From: Pseudomonas turukhanskensis
GTDB lineage: Bacteria > Pseudomonadota > Gammaproteobacteria > Pseudomonadales > Pseudomonadaceae
Assembly: GCF_027922365.1 (NCBI RefSeq)
Contig: NZ_BSFN01000004.1
Location: 248,001 to 312,000 of the forward strand
Direction of reading: 5' to 3'
DNA: 64,000 bases
Of the stretch, positions 36,663 through 48,626 are shown in pieces. The notes beneath the pieces were generated by a model. The model had not been told where the DNA came from. It searched no databases and saw nothing but the letters and a program-made list of their open reading frames with translations. Position numbers and translations under genes: made by a program. Position 1 is the stretch's first letter; every line of letters begins with the position of its first letter.

Positions 36663-36689
36663 GGGCGCTTCACTTTCGGTGAGGCGCCC
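36663..36689 (+). terminator. Strong hairpin between gyrA and serC
   Basis: GGGCGCTTCAC pairs with GTGAGGCGCCC around a five-base loop, eight bases after the gyrA stop. No T run follows, so it may be a rho-dependent end, an attenuator, or mRNA stabiliser. Confidence 0.5.
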
Positions 36690-36758
36690 CACACCTGCAC
36701 GAATGACAGCATGCACCGTCGCCTCGTCGGCGGTGTGGGTGAACTGAGAGAGACTGAC

Positions 36759-37844
36759 GTGAGCAAGCGAGCCTTTAACTTCTGCGCAGGCCCAGCCGCG
36801 CTTCCCGAAGCTGTACTGCAACGTGCCCAGGCTGAACTCCTGGACTGGAACGGCAAAGGCCTTTCGGTCATGGAAATGAGCCACCGCAGCGATGACTACG
36901 TGGCCATCGCTGAGAAGGCCGAGCAGGACCTGCGCGATCTGCTTGCTATCCCGTCGAACTATAAAGTGCTGTTTCTGCAAGGCGGCGCGAGCCAGCAATT
37001 TGCCGAAATCGCACTCAACCTGCTGCCCGAAGACGGCACCGCCGACTATATCGACACCGGTATCTGGTCGAAGAAAAGCATCGAAGAAGCCCGCCGCTAC
37101 GGCAACGTGAACGTCGCTGCGAGCGCCAAGCCGTACGACTACTTCGCCATTCCCGGCCAGAACGAGTGGCAGCTGACCAAAGACGCGGCTTACGTGCACT
37201 ACGCCAGCAACGAAACCATCGGCGGTCTGCAGTTCGATTGGATTCCGGAAACCGGGGACGTGCCGTTGGTGGTTGATATGTCTTCGGACATTCTGTCCCG
37301 CGAGCTCGATGTGTCGAAATTCGGCCTGATCTACGCCGGCGCGCAGAAAAATATCGGGCCGTCCGGCCTGGTGGTGGTGATCGTGCGTGAAGACTTGCTC
37401 GGTCGCGCCCGTTCCAGCACGCCGACCATGCTCAATTACAAGGTCGCCGCTGATAACGGCTCGATGTACAACACCCCGGCCACCTTCTCCTGGTACTTGT
37501 CCGGTCTGGTCTTCGAGTGGCTGAAAGAGCAGGGCGGTGTGGCGGCCATGGAACAACGTAACCGCGCCAAGAAGGAGCTGTTGTACGGCGCCATCGACGC
37601 CAGCAGCCTGTACAGCAACCCGATTGCCGTTAACGCCCGCTCGTGGATGAACGTGCCGTTCCGTCTGGCCGATGAGCGCCTAGACAAGGCCTTCCTCGCC
37701 GGCGCCGATGCGCGCGGCCTGCTCAACCTCAAGGGCCACCGCTCGGTAGGCGGCATGCGCGCTTCTATTTATAACGCCGTCGGTCTGGATGGCGTGCAGG
37801 CACTCGTGGCCTACATGGCGGAGTTCGAGAAGGAGCACGCTTGA
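36759..37844 (+). CDS. serC: Phosphoserine aminotransferase
   Basis: PLP enzyme of 361 residues for serine (and vitamin B6) synthesis. It opens with KRAFNFCAGPAALPEAVL; the PLP lysine is Lys197 in IYAGAQKNIGPSG; the C-terminal phosphate-binding segment is GHRSVGGMRASIYNA. The start is GTG 36759 behind GAGAG; the frame is open upstream into the hairpin region but not coding. Its TGA overlaps the pheA start (TGATG), beginning the serC-pheA-hisC-tyrA/aroA-cmk-rpsA chain. Confidence 0.97.
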   Translation: MSKRAFNFCAGPAALPEAVLQRAQAELLDWNGKGLSVMEMSHRSDDYVAIAEKAEQDLRDLLAIPSNYKVLFLQGGASQQFAEIALNLLPEDGTADYIDTGIWSKKSIEEARRYGNVNVAASAKPYDYFAIPGQNEWQLTKDAAYVHYASNETIGGLQFDWIPETGDVPLVVDMSSDILSRELDVSKFGLIYAGAQKNIGPSGLVVVIVREDLLGRARSSTPTMLNYKVAADNGSMYNTPATFSWYLSGLVFEWLKEQGGVAAMEQRNRAKKELLYGAIDASSLYSNPIAVNARSWMNVPFRLADERLDKAFLAGADARGLLNLKGHRSVGGMRASIYNAVGLDGVQALVAYMAEFEKEHA

Positions 37845-38938
37845 TGAGCGAGCACGAGTTAAAAGCCCTGCGGGTGCGGATCGACAGCCTCGACAAGAAA
37901 ATCCTCGACCTCATCAGTGAGCGCGCCAGCTGCGCCCAGGAAGTGGCGCGGGTGAAGATGGCGTCCCTGCCTGAGGGTGAGAAGCCGGTGTTCTACCGCC
38001 CCGAGCGTGAGGCCTGGGTGCTCAAGCACATCATGGAGCTGAACAAGGGCCCGCTGCCGAACGAGGAAGTGGCGCGTCTGTTCCGCGAAATTATGTCGTC
38101 TTGCCTGGCCTTGGAACAGCCACTTAAAGTGGCGTATCTGGGCCCTGAAGGCACCTTTACCCAAGCGGCGGCCATGAAGCATTTCGGCCATGCCGTGATT
38201 ACGGTGCCGATGACGGCCATTGACGAAGTGTTCCGCGAGGTGGCCGCCGGTGCCGTGAATTTCGGCGTGGTACCGGTGGAAAACTCCACTGAAGGCGCGG
38301 TGAACAACACCCTGGACAGCTTCTTCGAGCACGACATGGTGATCTGTGGCGAGGTTGAGCTGCGCATCCACCACCACCTGCTGGTGGGCGACGTCACCAA
38401 GACCGACCGCATTACCCGTATCTACTCCCACGCCCAGTCGCTGGCCCAGTGCCGCAAGTGGTTGGATGCCCATTACCCGAACGTCGAGCGCGTGGCAGTT
38501 TCCAGCAATGCCGATGCCGCCAAGCGGGTGAAAAGCGAGTGGAATTCGGCGGCCATTGCCGGCGATATGGCGGCAAGCCTGTACGGCTTGAGCAAACTGG
38601 CCGAGAAGATTGAAGACCGTCCGGATAACTCGACGCGTTTCTTGATCATCGGTAACCAGGAAGTGCCACCGACCGGTGACGACAAGACCTCGATCATTGC
38701 CTCGATGCGCAACCAGCCAGGCGCTCTGCACGAGCTGTTGGTGCCATTCCATGCCAATGGCATCGACCTGACCCGTATCGAAACCCGCCCATCGCGCAGC
38801 GGTAAATGGACGTACGTGTTCTTTATCGACTTCGCCGGCCATCACCGTGATCCGCTGATCCGTGACGTGCTGGAAAAGATCAATCAGGAAGCGGTCGCAC
38901 TGAAAGTATTGGGCTCCTACCCCAAGGCAGTGCTGTGA
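37844..38938 (+). CDS. pheA: Bifunctional chorismate mutase / prephenate dehydratase
   Basis: P-protein of 364 residues for phenylalanine synthesis. Residues 1-90 are the AroQ chorismate mutase (LRVRIDSLDKKILDLISERA), 95-275 the prephenate dehydratase (AYLGPEGTFTQAA, VVPVENSTEGAVNNTLD, DNSTRFLIIG) and 280-360 the ACT regulatory domain with GALHELL and IETRPS, the Phe-binding motifs, so feedback inhibition is expected. It is coupled to serC with AAGGAG upstream and lies 26 bases before hisC. Confidence 0.97.
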   Translation: MSEHELKALRVRIDSLDKKILDLISERASCAQEVARVKMASLPEGEKPVFYRPEREAWVLKHIMELNKGPLPNEEVARLFREIMSSCLALEQPLKVAYLGPEGTFTQAAAMKHFGHAVITVPMTAIDEVFREVAAGAVNFGVVPVENSTEGAVNNTLDSFFEHDMVICGEVELRIHHHLLVGDVTKTDRITRIYSHAQSLAQCRKWLDAHYPNVERVAVSSNADAAKRVKSEWNSAAIAGDMAASLYGLSKLAEKIEDRPDNSTRFLIIGNQEVPPTGDDKTSIIASMRNQPGALHELLVPFHANGIDLTRIETRPSRSGKWTYVFFIDFAGHHRDPLIRDVLEKINQEAVALKVLGSYPKAVL

Positions 38939-38964
38939 CCCCCAAGTTTCTCTGAGGAGAACCC

Positions 38965-40077
38965 ATGAGCAGTGATTTCCTCGCCCTGGCTCAGCCGGGC
39001 GTGCAAAAACTTTCGCCTTATGTCCCTGGCAAGCCGGTGGATGAGTTGGCGCGCGAGTTGAATCTGGACCCAGCCAGCATCGTCAAGCTGGCCAGCAATG
39101 AAAACCCGTTGGGCCCAAGCCCGAAAGCGCTGGCTGCCATCGCCCAGGCGGCTGCCGAGCTGACTCGCTACCCGGACGGCAACGGCTTTGAACTGAAGGC
39201 CGCTCTAGCTGAGCGTTGCGGCGTAAAAGCCAATCAAGTGACCTTGGGTAACGGCTCCAACGATATTCTCGAGCTGGTCGCCCGTGCTTACCTCGCGCCT
39301 GGCCTGAACGCTGTGTTCAGCGAGCACGCCTTTGCCGTTTACCCGATTGCCACCCAGGCCGTCGGCGCGCAGGCCAAGGTTGTGCCGGCCAAAGCGTGGG
39401 GGCATGACCTCGATGCCATGCTGGCCGCTGTCGATGACAACACCCGCGTGGTGTTTATCGCCAACCCGAACAACCCCACCGGCACCTGGTTCTACGCCGA
39501 TGCCCTGGCGCGTTTTCTCGCCAAGGTGCCAGACCATGCGCTGGTTGTGCTGGACGAGGCTTACATCGAATACGCCACCGGCGGTGAATTGCCGGACGGC
39601 CTCAAGTTTCTCGCTGACCATCCGAACCTGCTGGTTTCGCGCACCTTCTCCAAAGCCTACGGCCTGGCGGCGCTGCGCGTAGGTTATGGCCTGTCATCGC
39701 CGGCAATTGCCGATGTGCTTAACCGCGTTCGCCAGCCGTTCAACGTCAACAGCCTGGCCCAGGCGGCGGCCTGCGCAGCGCTGGCTGACACCGAATACAT
39801 GGTCGCAAGCCGCGCCTTGAACGACGCCGGCATGCAGCAGCTGGAACAGGGTTTCCGTGAGCTGGGCCTGAGCTGGATCGACTCCAAGGGCAACTTCATT
39901 GCCGTGGATGTGGGGCGTGAGGGTTTGCCGGTGTATCAGGGGCTGCTGCGCGAGGGCGTGATCGTGCGCCCGGTGGCCAACTACGGCATGCCAAATTTCC
40001 TGCGTGTCACCATCGGCACCGAAGCGGAAAACACCCGCTTCCTCAAAGCGTTGACCAAGGTTCTGGCCAGTGGCTGA
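38965..40077 (+). CDS. hisC: Histidinol-phosphate (aromatic) aminotransferase
   Basis: Class I/II PLP aminotransferase of 370 residues. SNENPLGPSPKAL, ANPNNPTGTWF, VLDEAYIEY and PLP lysine Lys230 in RTFSKAYGLAALRVGYG are all present. In this position, between pheA and tyrA, Pseudomonas carries a second HisC (HisC2) that can also act on prephenate or aromatic keto acids. GAGGAG lies before the start. It overlaps the next gene by eight bases. Confidence 0.94.
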   Translation: MSSDFLALAQPGVQKLSPYVPGKPVDELARELNLDPASIVKLASNENPLGPSPKALAAIAQAAAELTRYPDGNGFELKAALAERCGVKANQVTLGNGSNDILELVARAYLAPGLNAVFSEHAFAVYPIATQAVGAQAKVVPAKAWGHDLDAMLAAVDDNTRVVFIANPNNPTGTWFYADALARFLAKVPDHALVVLDEAYIEYATGGELPDGLKFLADHPNLLVSRTFSKAYGLAALRVGYGLSSPAIADVLNRVRQPFNVNSLAQAAACAALADTEYMVASRALNDAGMQQLEQGFRELGLSWIDSKGNFIAVDVGREGLPVYQGLLREGVIVRPVANYGMPNFLRVTIGTEAENTRFLKALTKVLASG

Positions 40078-42313
40078 TGTCATGGCGGCGCACCAGCGCA
40101 CCCCGATAATCGAACGCCTGGTAGTAGTGGGGCTCGGCCTGATCGGTGGTTCTTTTGCCAAGGGTGTGCGCGAGAGCGGCCTGTGCCGGGAGGTGGTAGG
40201 GATCGATCTGGACCCGGAATCCCGACGCCTCGCGGTAGAACTGGGTGTGGTAGACCGCTGTGAAGCCGAATTGGCTGCCGCTTGTCAGGGCGCCAGCGTG
40301 ATTCAACTGGCCGTTCCTATCCTTGCCATGGAAAAACTGCTGCGCGAACTGGCCAAGCTGGATCTTGGTGATGCCGTGCTTACCGATGTCGGCAGTGCCA
40401 AAGGCAATGTGGTGCGCGCGGCGCGCCTGGCCTTTGATGGTGTGCCAGTGCGTTTTGTGCCAGGCCACCCCATTGCCGGTTCGGAGCAAAGTGGAGTTGA
40501 GGCCTCTAACGCGGAGTTGTTCCGACGCCATAAGGTGATTCTCACGCCGCTGGATGAGACTGATCCCTCGGCGTTGCAGCTGGTGGACGCGCTGTGGCGG
40601 GCGCTGGGTGCAGACGTCGAGCATATGGCCGTCGAGCATCATGACGAGGTTCTGGCTGCTACTAGTCATCTGCCGCATTTGCTGGCATTCGGTTTGGTTG
40701 ACTCGTTGGCCAAGCGCAGCGAGAACCTGGAGATCTTCCGCTACGCCGCCGGTGGTTTCCGCGATTTTACGCGGATTGCTGGCAGCGATCCGGTGATGTG
40801 GCACGACATCTTTCTCGCCAACCGCGAAGCCGTTTTGCGCACGCTGGATACGTTCCGCAGTGACCTCGACGCCCTGCGCGACGCGGTCGATGCTGGAGAC
40901 GGGCATCAGCTTCTGGGCGTTTTTACCCGTGCCCGGGTGGCCCGTGAACATTTCGGCAAAATTCTGGCCCGTCGGGCTTATGTGGACGCTGCGAACACTA
41001 GCGACCTGATTTTCCTGGCCAAGCCAGGGGGGCGCTTGTCCGGCCGTATCCGTGTGCCAGGCGACAAATCTATCTCCCACCGCTCGATCATGCTTGGCTC
41101 GCTGGCCGAAGGTACCACTGAGGTGGAAGGGTTCCTCGAGGGCGAAGATGCTTTAGCGACCTTGCAGGCGTTCCGCGATATGGGTGTCGTCATCGAAGGC
41201 CCGCACCATGGCCGGGTGACTATTCATGGCGTGGGGTTGCATGGCCTGAAAGCGCCACCTGGCCCCATCTACCTCGGCAATTCCGGTACGTCGATGCGCT
41301 TGCTGGCGGGGCTGCTGGCGGCGCAGCCGTTCGATGTGACGCTGACGGGCGATGCATCGCTGTCCAAGCGACCAATGAATCGTGTCGCCAAGCCGCTACG
41401 GGAGATGGGCGCGTTGATCGATACTGCCGCCGAAGGGCGTCCGCCGATGACCATTCATGGCGGCCGTCGCTTGGGTGGCATGGCATACGAAATGCCGATG
41501 GCCAGCGCCCAGGTGAAATCCTGCTTGTTGCTGGCGGGCCTTTACGCCGCCGGCTCCACGACTGTGATCGAGCCAGCGCCGACCCGCGACCATACCGAAC
41601 GCATGCTGCGTGGCTTCGGCTATCCAGTGACCGTCGATGGCAACAAAGTCACCGTTGAGTCTGGCCACAAACTGACGGCTGCCCATATCGAAGTGCCGGC
41701 GGATATCTCTTCTGCAGCATTCTTCCTGGTGGCCGGTTCGATTGCTGAAGATTCCGAGTTGGTACTGGAACATGTCGGCGTCAACCCGACTCGTACGGGT
41801 GTCATCGATATCCTGCGTCTGATGGGCGCTGATATCACGTTGGAAAACCAGCGCGAAGTCGGCGGTGAGCCGGTAGCTGATCTGCGCGTGCGTTCGGCCA
41901 AGCTCAAGGGTATCGATATTCCCGAAGACCTGGTGCCCCTGGCGATTGATGAATTCCCGGTATTGTTCGTGGCGGCTGCGATTGCCGAGGGGCGTACCGT
42001 TCTGCGTGGCGCCGAAGAGCTGCGGGTGAAGGAGTCTGATCGCATCCAGGTAATGGCTGACGGGTTGTTGGCGTTGGGCGCGAAAGTCGAGCCGACGCCG
42101 GACGGTATCATCATTGACGGCGGCACCTTGGGTGGCGGCGACGTGCACAGCCATGGTGATCACCGGATTGCCATGTCTTTTAGCGTGGCGTCGCTGCGCG
42201 CCACGGCGCCGATTCGCATCCACGATTGCGCGAACGTCGCCACTTCCTTCCCAAACTTCCTCGGTCTGGCCGGGCAAGTGGGTATCCGTGTTGCACAAGA
42301 GGGTAAGTCATGA
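40070..42313 (+). CDS. aroA: Fused cyclohexadienyl/prephenate dehydrogenase - EPSP synthase (TyrA-AroA)
   Basis: A 747-residue fusion. Residues 15-300 are the TyrA dehydrogenase ([33 protein letters not shown]) making tyrosine precursors; from about 310 on lies 3-phosphoshikimate 1-carboxyvinyltransferase ([27 protein letters not shown]). GDKS, RDHTE, SAQVK and NPTR are the four class II EPSP-synthase motifs, a class known for glyphosate-tolerant members, although the position held by Ala in CP4 is Gly here. The start is GTG 40070 (AAGG nine bases before); ATG 40082 is an alternative. Fusion at this place is normal for Pseudomonas. Confidence 0.95.
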   Translation: MADVMAAHQRTPIIERLVVVGLGLIGGSFAKGVRESGLCREVVGIDLDPESRRLAVELGVVDRCEAELAAACQGASVIQLAVPILAMEKLLRELAKLDLGDAVLTDVGSAKGNVVRAARLAFDGVPVRFVPGHPIAGSEQSGVEASNAELFRRHKVILTPLDETDPSALQLVDALWRALGADVEHMAVEHHDEVLAATSHLPHLLAFGLVDSLAKRSENLEIFRYAAGGFRDFTRIAGSDPVMWHDIFLANREAVLRTLDTFRSDLDALRDAVDAGDGHQLLGVFTRARVAREHFGKILARRAYVDAANTSDLIFLAKPGGRLSGRIRVPGDKSISHRSIMLGSLAEGTTEVEGFLEGEDALATLQAFRDMGVVIEGPHHGRVTIHGVGLHGLKAPPGPIYLGNSGTSMRLLAGLLAAQPFDVTLTGDASLSKRPMNRVAKPLREMGALIDTAAEGRPPMTIHGGRRLGGMAYEMPMASAQVKSCLLLAGLYAAGSTTVIEPAPTRDHTERMLRGFGYPVTVDGNKVTVESGHKLTAAHIEVPADISSAAFFLVAGSIAEDSELVLEHVGVNPTRTGVIDILRLMGADITLENQREVGGEPVADLRVRSAKLKGIDIPEDLVPLAIDEFPVLFVAAAIAEGRTVLRGAEELRVKESDRIQVMADGLLALGAKVEPTPDGIIIDGGTLGGGDVHSHGDHRIAMSFSVASLRATAPIRIHDCANVATSFPNFLGLAGQVGIRVAQEGKS

Positions 42314-42999
42314 GCATTCAGGCGCCAGTAATCGCTATTGACGGCCCAAGCGGGTCCGGAAAAGGCACCATCGCCAGCTTGCTGGCCAAAAAACTGGGTT
42401 GGAGCTTGCTCGACTCGGGCGCGCTCTACCGTTTGTTGGCATTCGCCGCCCGCAACCATGGAGTGGACCTGACTAACGAAGAAGCGTTGAAGTTGTTGGC
42501 CGCTCATCTGGATGTTCAGTTTGTTGCCGCAGCCAACGGCCAGCCACAACGCATCATTCTTGAAGGTGAGGAAGTGACTGACGCCATCCGCAATGAGCAG
42601 ATCGGCGCCGGCGCTTCGCAGGTCGCAGCGCTAGGCGCGGTGCGGGATGCTTTGCTGCAGCGCCAGCGTGCATTTCAGGAAATGCCAGGGCTTGTGGCCG
42701 ATGGTCGCGATATGGGTACCGTTGTGTTTCCCGATGCGCCACTTAAGATCTTCTTGACCGCAAGTGCGGAGGAGCGCGCTCGACGCCGGTACTTGCAGTT
42801 GAAGGCCAAGGGTGATGATGTTAATCTTGCGAGTCTGCTAGACGAGATTCGTCTGCGCGATGAGCGCGACACGCAGCGTACGGTGGCACCGCTTAAACCA
42901 GCGGCTGACGCCATTCAGCTGGATTCCACCGAACTCTCGATCGAGCAGGTGCTGGAACGCATTCTGAGCGAAGTCGCCAACCGCGATCTCGCCGGATGA
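42310..42999 (+). CDS. cmk: Cytidylate kinase
   Basis: (d)CMP kinase of 229 residues. The P-loop is GPSGSGKGT (12-20); [24 protein letters not shown] and [13 protein letters not shown] are the family segments and [16 protein letters not shown] lies in the lid. The ATG overlaps the aroA stop (ATGA), so translation is coupled. It supplies CDP/dCDP and precedes rpsA, an arrangement conserved widely in proteobacteria. Confidence 0.97.
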   Translation: MSIQAPVIAIDGPSGSGKGTIASLLAKKLGWSLLDSGALYRLLAFAARNHGVDLTNEEALKLLAAHLDVQFVAAANGQPQRIILEGEEVTDAIRNEQIGAGASQVAALGAVRDALLQRQRAFQEMPGLVADGRDMGTVVFPDAPLKIFLTASAEERARRRYLQLKAKGDDVNLASLLDEIRLRDERDTQRTVAPLKPAADAIQLDSTELSIEQVLERILSEVANRDLAG

Positions 43000-43123
43000 C
43001 CAAGCAGGTATGCAGGGAACCCAGTCTTAATCCCGCAGCCGGCTTTTAAACTAACGAAACCCACGTTGTCTGGAATGTGGATGCTGGGCGGGTTTAACCG
43101 TCCTAGATCAATCAGGAATTAAC

Positions 43124-44803
43124 ATGAGCGAAAGCTTTGCAGAACTTTTTGAAGAAAGCCTAAAAACCCTCGACATGCAGCCGGGCGCCATCATCACCGG
43201 TATCGTTGTTGATATCGACGGTGACTGGGTTACTGTCCACGCCGGTCTGAAGTCTGAAGGCGTCATCCCGCTCGAGCAGTTCTACAACGACGCTGGCGAG
43301 CTGACCATCAAGGTCGGTGACGAAGTACACGTTGCGCTGGACGCGGTTGAAGATGGCTTTGGTGAAACCAAGCTGTCCCGCGAAAAAGCCAAGCGTGCAG
43401 AGTGCTGGATCGTTCTGGAAGCGGCTTTCGCAGCTGAAGAAGTGGTTAAGGGCGTTATCAACGGTAAGGTTAAAGGCGGCTTCACTGTCGACGTTAACGG
43501 CATCCGTGCGTTCCTGCCAGGTTCTTTGGTTGACGTTCGCCCAGTGCGCGACACCACGCACCTCGAAGGCAAAGAGCTGGAATTCAAGGTCATCAAACTC
43601 GACCAGAAGCGCAACAACGTTGTCGTTTCCCGTCGCAGCGTCCTCGAAGCCGAGAACTCCGCCGAGCGTGAAGCTCTGCTGGAATCCCTGCAAGAAGGCC
43701 AGCAAGTCAAAGGTATCGTCAAAAACCTCACCGACTACGGCGCATTCGTCGATCTGGGTGGCGTGGACGGCCTGCTGCACATCACCGACATGGCTTGGAA
43801 ACGCATCAAGCATCCATCGGAAATCGTCAACGTTGGCGATGAGATCGATGTAAAAGTGCTGAAGTACGATCGCGAGCGCAATCGTGTTTCCCTGGGTCTG
43901 AAGCAACTGGGTGAAGACCCATGGGTTGCTATCAAAGCGCGTTACCCAGAGAGCACTCGCGTAACTGCCCGTGTTACCAACCTGACCGATTACGGCTGCT
44001 TCGCTGAGCTGGAAGAAGGCGTTGAAGGTCTGGTACACGTTTCCGAAATGGACTGGACCAACAAGAACATCCACCCGTCGAAAGTCGTACAAGTTGGCGA
44101 CGAAGTGGAAGTTATGGTTCTGGACATCGACGAAGAGCGTCGTCGTATCTCCCTCGGCATCAAGCAGTGCAAAACTAACCCGTGGGAAGATTTCTCGGGT
44201 CAGTTCAACAAAGGCGACAAGATCTCCGGCACCATTAAGTCGATCACCGATTTCGGTATCTTCATTGGTCTGGATGGCGGCATCGACGGCCTGGTTCACC
44301 TGTCCGACATCTCCTGGAACGAAGTAGGCGAAGAAGCTGTACGCCGCTTCAAGAAAGGCGACGAGCTGGACACCGTGATCCTGTCGGTTGACCCGGAGCG
44401 TGAGCGTATCTCCCTGGGTATCAAGCAACTGGAAAGCGATCCGTTCTCCGAATACGTTGCTACCAACGACAAAGGCGCGATCGTTCGCGGCACCGTCAAA
44501 GAAGTAGACGCCAAGGGCGCTGTAATCACCCTGGCCGAAGGCATCGAAGCTGTACTGAAAGCCTCCGAAATCAGCCGCGATCGCGTTGAAGACGCCCGCA
44601 ACGTGCTGAAAGAAGGCGAAGAAGTAGAAGCCAAGATCATCAGCGTTGACCGTAAGAGCCGCGTAATCAGCTTGTCGGTCAAGTCGAAAGACGTTGAAGA
44701 CGAGAAAGAAGCCATCAAAGAAATGCGCAAGCAGGAAGTTGAAACTGCTGGTCCGACCACCATTGGTGATCTGATTCGCGCACAAATGGAAAACCAGAAC
44801 TAA
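43124..44803 (+). CDS. rpsA: 30S ribosomal protein S1
   Basis: S1 of 559 residues with six S1/OB domains in tandem: the first two bind the ribosome, the later four bind mRNA. Repeated motifs are seen, for example [43 protein letters not shown] and [21 protein letters not shown]. Codon use is strongly biased, as expected for a highly expressed gene. AGGAATTAAC precedes ATG 43124. A 124-base leader after cmk may hold its own promoter and autoregulatory site. A terminator follows. Confidence 0.98.
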   Translation: MSESFAELFEESLKTLDMQPGAIITGIVVDIDGDWVTVHAGLKSEGVIPLEQFYNDAGELTIKVGDEVHVALDAVEDGFGETKLSREKAKRAECWIVLEAAFAAEEVVKGVINGKVKGGFTVDVNGIRAFLPGSLVDVRPVRDTTHLEGKELEFKVIKLDQKRNNVVVSRRSVLEAENSAEREALLESLQEGQQVKGIVKNLTDYGAFVDLGGVDGLLHITDMAWKRIKHPSEIVNVGDEIDVKVLKYDRERNRVSLGLKQLGEDPWVAIKARYPESTRVTARVTNLTDYGCFAELEEGVEGLVHVSEMDWTNKNIHPSKVVQVGDEVEVMVLDIDEERRRISLGIKQCKTNPWEDFSGQFNKGDKISGTIKSITDFGIFIGLDGGIDGLVHLSDISWNEVGEEAVRRFKKGDELDTVILSVDPERERISLGIKQLESDPFSEYVATNDKGAIVRGTVKEVDAKGAVITLAEGIEAVLKASEISRDRVEDARNVLKEGEEVEAKIISVDRKSRVISLSVKSKDVEDEKEAIKEMRKQEVETAGPTTIGDLIRAQMENQN

Positions 44804-44822
44804 GTTCTGAGCTTCCATTAAG

Positions 44823-44851
44823 AAAAAGGGCGACTTCGGTCGCCCTTTTTT
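44823..44851 (+). terminator. Rho-independent terminator after rpsA
   Basis: AAAAAGGGCGAC pairs with GTCGCCCTTTTT around a TTCG tetraloop, followed by further T residues, 19 bases after the rpsA stop. Confidence 0.95.
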
Positions 44852-44958
44852 GTTTTTGAATTCAAGGAGCTGCAACACTCCGGGGGCTGTTCAAAGACCG
44901 CTGGTCATGCTAAAACCTTTGCAAGCTGATCTATTCGCTTGAAAACGAAGGGAAAATC

Positions 44959-45243
44959 ATGACCAAGTCGGAACTGATCGAACGCATCGTCACCCATCAA
45001 GGGCTTCTTTCTCCCAAGGATGTGGAGCTGGCGATAAAAACCATGCTGGAGCAAATGTCTCAAGCGCTCGCCACGGGTGATCGCATCGAGATCCGCGGCT
45101 TTGGCAGTTTTTCCCTTCACTTTCGCGCCCCTCGCGTAGGGCGCAATCCCAAGACTGGCCAGTCGGTCCGCCTGGATGGCAAATTCGTTCCGCATTTCAA
45201 GCCGGGTAAGGAGTTGCGTGATCGGGTTAATGAGGATGAGTGA
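44959..45243 (+). CDS. ihfB: Integration host factor subunit beta
   Basis: DNA-bending protein of 94 residues that pairs with Ihf[11 protein letters not shown] opens it, [29 protein letters not shown] holds the beta arm with the intercalating Pro, and [15 protein letters not shown] closes it. GAAGGGAAA lies just upstream. In Pseudomonas this gene marks the left border of the O-antigen locus, as here. Confidence 0.97.
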   Translation: MTKSELIERIVTHQGLLSPKDVELAIKTMLEQMSQALATGDRIEIRGFGSFSLHFRAPRVGRNPKTGQSVRLDGKFVPHFKPGKELRDRVNEDE

Positions 45244-45701
45244 GTCCTAGGCTCGCTTCGTCACGTTGTCCATCCTCCTTCGATTGGCTCTCCTGCCGGC
45301 AATGTCGGCGCTTGCGCCTTGATCTCACCGCTTCCCTCTTGTGTCTCGCTACGGCTTTCAACAGCTCTCGGCGATAGGTCATCGCTGGAATTTGGCTGGA
45401 AATTCAAGCGACTATCGATTGTTTTCAGCAAGATTTTTGGCAAAACTCGAGCCAAGGGTTTTGTTTGAATGTGCGATAATCGCCGCCGAAATTTCATTGG
45501 ATGAATCGCGGTTTTTCATTAAGCGGCAAGCGGCAAGCGGCGAAAAGGGGGTGACGCTCCTGGGCGCGTCAGGCTAAGGCCTGGCCTTGGGGGATTTTAC
45601 CTCGCTGTCCAGCGTAACACGTGCCCATCGCCGGATGTTTTGCCCTTTGAACCTGATTGCGTTGCTTCTCCGTCTGCCGGCGAATGCTAGAGAGCTAATA
45701 A
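45244..45701. other. Gene-free leader between ihfB and the O-antigen locus
   Basis: These 458 bases have no convincing gene. The wzz gene (and LapA-type gene) often found here in other pseudomonads is absent. A GATAAT (45475-45480) could be a -10 box but no good -35 is seen. Three tandem copies of AAGCGGC lie at 45521-45541. The long leader before wbpA could carry control signals for the cluster; no JUMPstart/ops element (GGCGGTAG) was recognised. Confidence 0.6.
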
Positions 45702-47015
45702 ATGAGTGATATGAAAGACGCGGTGGTTGAAGTCTTCCGCAGCAAGCGTGCACTGATCGGTATCGTCGGGCTTGGCTATGTTGGGCTGCCGCTGATGCTC
45801 CGATATAACGCCATTGGTTTTCGTGTGTTAGGCATTGATATCGATAAAAACAAGGTCGATAAGCTGAACGCAGGGCAGAGTTACATCGAGCATATTTCCG
45901 TCGAAAGTGTCAGCAAAGCGCGCGAAACCGGCTTTGAGGCAACCACGGATTTCAGTCGAGTCAGCGAGTGTGATGCGCTAATTCTGTGTGTTCCGACGCC
46001 GTTGAATAAGTACCGCGAGCCGGACATGAGTTTCGTCATCAATACCACTGACGCACTCAAGCCATTCTTGCGAAAAGGGCAGATCGTATCGCTGGAGAGC
46101 ACCACCTATCCGGGTACCACCGAAGAAGAATTGTTGCCGCGCGTTCAAGAGTCCGGCCTTCGCGTTGGGGAAAACATTTTCCTCGTCTACTCGCCTGAGC
46201 GAGAAGATCCAGGTAACCCCAACTTCGAGACGCGCACGATTCCCAAAGTAATTGGCGGCCACACCCCTGCGTGCCTAGAGGTTGGTGTGGCGCTCTATGA
46301 GCAGGCAATCGACAAAGTGGTGTCGGTTAGCTCGACCAAAGCGGCTGAAATGACCAAGCTTCTGGAGAATATTCACCGTGCAGTGAACATCGGCCTAGTC
46401 AACGAGATGAAGATCGTTGCAGACCGTATGGGTATCGACATTTTTGAAGTGGTCGATGCCGCTGCAACCAAGCCATTTGGATTTACTGCGTATTATCCAG
46501 GTCCAGGTCTGGGTGGCCATTGCATTCCCATTGACCCATTCTATTTGACCTGGAAGGCTCGCGAATACGGCTTGCATACTCGTTTTATCGAACTATCGGG
46601 TGAAGTTAACCAGGCAATGCCAGAGTACGTCGTCAGTAAGTTGATGGATGGCTTGAACAATGATGGCAAGGCGTTGAAAGGTAGCAAGGTGCTGATGCTG
46701 GGCATTGCGTATAAAAAGAACGTTGATGATATGCGTGAGTCGCCGTCGGTGGAAATCATGGAACTGCTTGAGGCTAAAGGCTGCCTGGTGGCATACACCG
46801 ACCCTCACGTACCGGTGTTTCCGCCTATGCGCGAGCACCATTTCGATCTGTCCAGCGAAGTGTTGTCTGCAGAAAACCTTGCCAAGTTTGATGCGGTAAT
46901 CCTTGCAACCGACCATGACAAGTTTGATTACGAGCTGATACGCAAACATGCTCGGTTGATTATTGACAGCCGCGGCAAGTACCGCGCGCCGGAAACTCAC
47001 ATTATCAAAGCCTAA
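45702..47015 (+). CDS. wbpA: UDP-N-acetylglucosamine 6-dehydrogenase WbpA
   Basis: Oxidises UDP-GlcNAc to UDP-GlcNAc uronic acid with two NAD+. The 437 residues hold the Rossmann motif [12 protein letters not shown] (20-31), [26 protein letters not shown], and the active-site Cys274 in [10 protein letters not shown]; the C-terminal domain has [17 protein letters not shown]. It is the first step of the UDP-ManNAc(3NAc)A/GlcNAc(3NAc)A pathway known from P. aeruginosa O5/O6, and is followed by wbpB, wbpD and wbpE. Confidence 0.96.
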   Translation: MSDMKDAVVEVFRSKRALIGIVGLGYVGLPLMLRYNAIGFRVLGIDIDKNKVDKLNAGQSYIEHISVESVSKARETGFEATTDFSRVSECDALILCVPTPLNKYREPDMSFVINTTDALKPFLRKGQIVSLESTTYPGTTEEELLPRVQESGLRVGENIFLVYSPEREDPGNPNFETRTIPKVIGGHTPACLEVGVALYEQAIDKVVSVSSTKAAEMTKLLENIHRAVNIGLVNEMKIVADRMGIDIFEVVDAAATKPFGFTAYYPGPGLGGHCIPIDPFYLTWKAREYGLHTRFIELSGEVNQAMPEYVVSKLMDGLNNDGKALKGSKVLMLGIAYKKNVDDMRESPSVEIMELLEAKGCLVAYTDPHVPVFPPMREHHFDLSSEVLSAENLAKFDAVILATDHDKFDYELIRKHARLIIDSRGKYRAPETHIIKA

Positions 47016-47978
<963 letters not shown>

Positions 47979-48038
47979 CATCGGTACTCACGGGCCTTTT
48001 GAGGTTCGGGTTCATCAGACAAGGCAGCCAGAATAGCT

Positions 48039-48626
48039 ATGACCTATACCGTCCATCCCAGCGCGATAGTCGATGATGGTGCCCGCATAGGCGAGGGCTC
48101 GCGGGTCTGGCATTTCGTCCATGTCTGCGGCGGAGCAGAGATTGGCAAAGGCGTTTCGCTGGGGCAGAACGTCTTCGTCGGGAACAAGGTGGTCATAGGT
48201 GATAACTGCAAGATCCAGAACAACGTCTCTGTGTATGACAATGTGACTCTGGAAGAGGGCGTGTTCTGCGGCCCGAGCATGGTCTTCACCAACGTCTACA
48301 ATCCGCGTTCGCTTATCGAGCGCAAAAGCGAGTACCGCAACACGCTCGTCAAAAAAGGCGCAACCCTAGGCGCCAATTGCACCATCGTCTGTGGTGTAAC
48401 CGTTGGCGAGTTTGCGTTCGTGGGTGCTGGAGCGGTCATCAATAGGGATGTTCCCGCCTACGCGCTGATGGTTGGTGTGCCGGGCAGGCAAATAGGGTGG
48501 ATGAGTGAGTACGGTGAGCAGTTGCAACTGCCGTTGAGCGGCGGGGGCCAGGCGCGCTGCGCTCACTCGAGCGCGACGTATGTGCTCAAGGATGGTCTGT
48601 TAAGCAAGCAGGATGCGGCACAATGA
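48039..48626 (+). CDS. wbpD: UDP-2-acetamido-3-amino-glucuronate N-acetyltransferase WbpD
   Basis: Left-handed beta-helix (hexapeptide) acetyltransferase of 195 residues that acetylates the 3-amino group using acetyl-CoA. Hexapeptide rungs are visible ([66 protein letters not shown]) and the C-terminal [19 protein letters not shown] is typical of WbpD. It overlaps wbpE by four bases (ATGA). Confidence 0.95.
   Translation: MTYTVHPSAIVDDGARIGEGSRVWHFVHVCGGAEIGKGVSLGQNVFVGNKVVIGDNCKIQNNVSVYDNVTLEEGVFCGPSMVFTNVYNPRSLIERKSEYRNTLVKKGATLGANCTIVCGVTVGEFAFVGAGAVINRDVPAYALMVGVPGRQIGWMSEYGEQLQLPLSGGGQARCAHSSATYVLKDGLLSKQDAAQ

Noticed and set aside
45341-45577. 78-residue frame between ihfB and wbpA
   Set aside because: No ribosome site, no similarity recognised and atypical codon use; more likely leader sequence.
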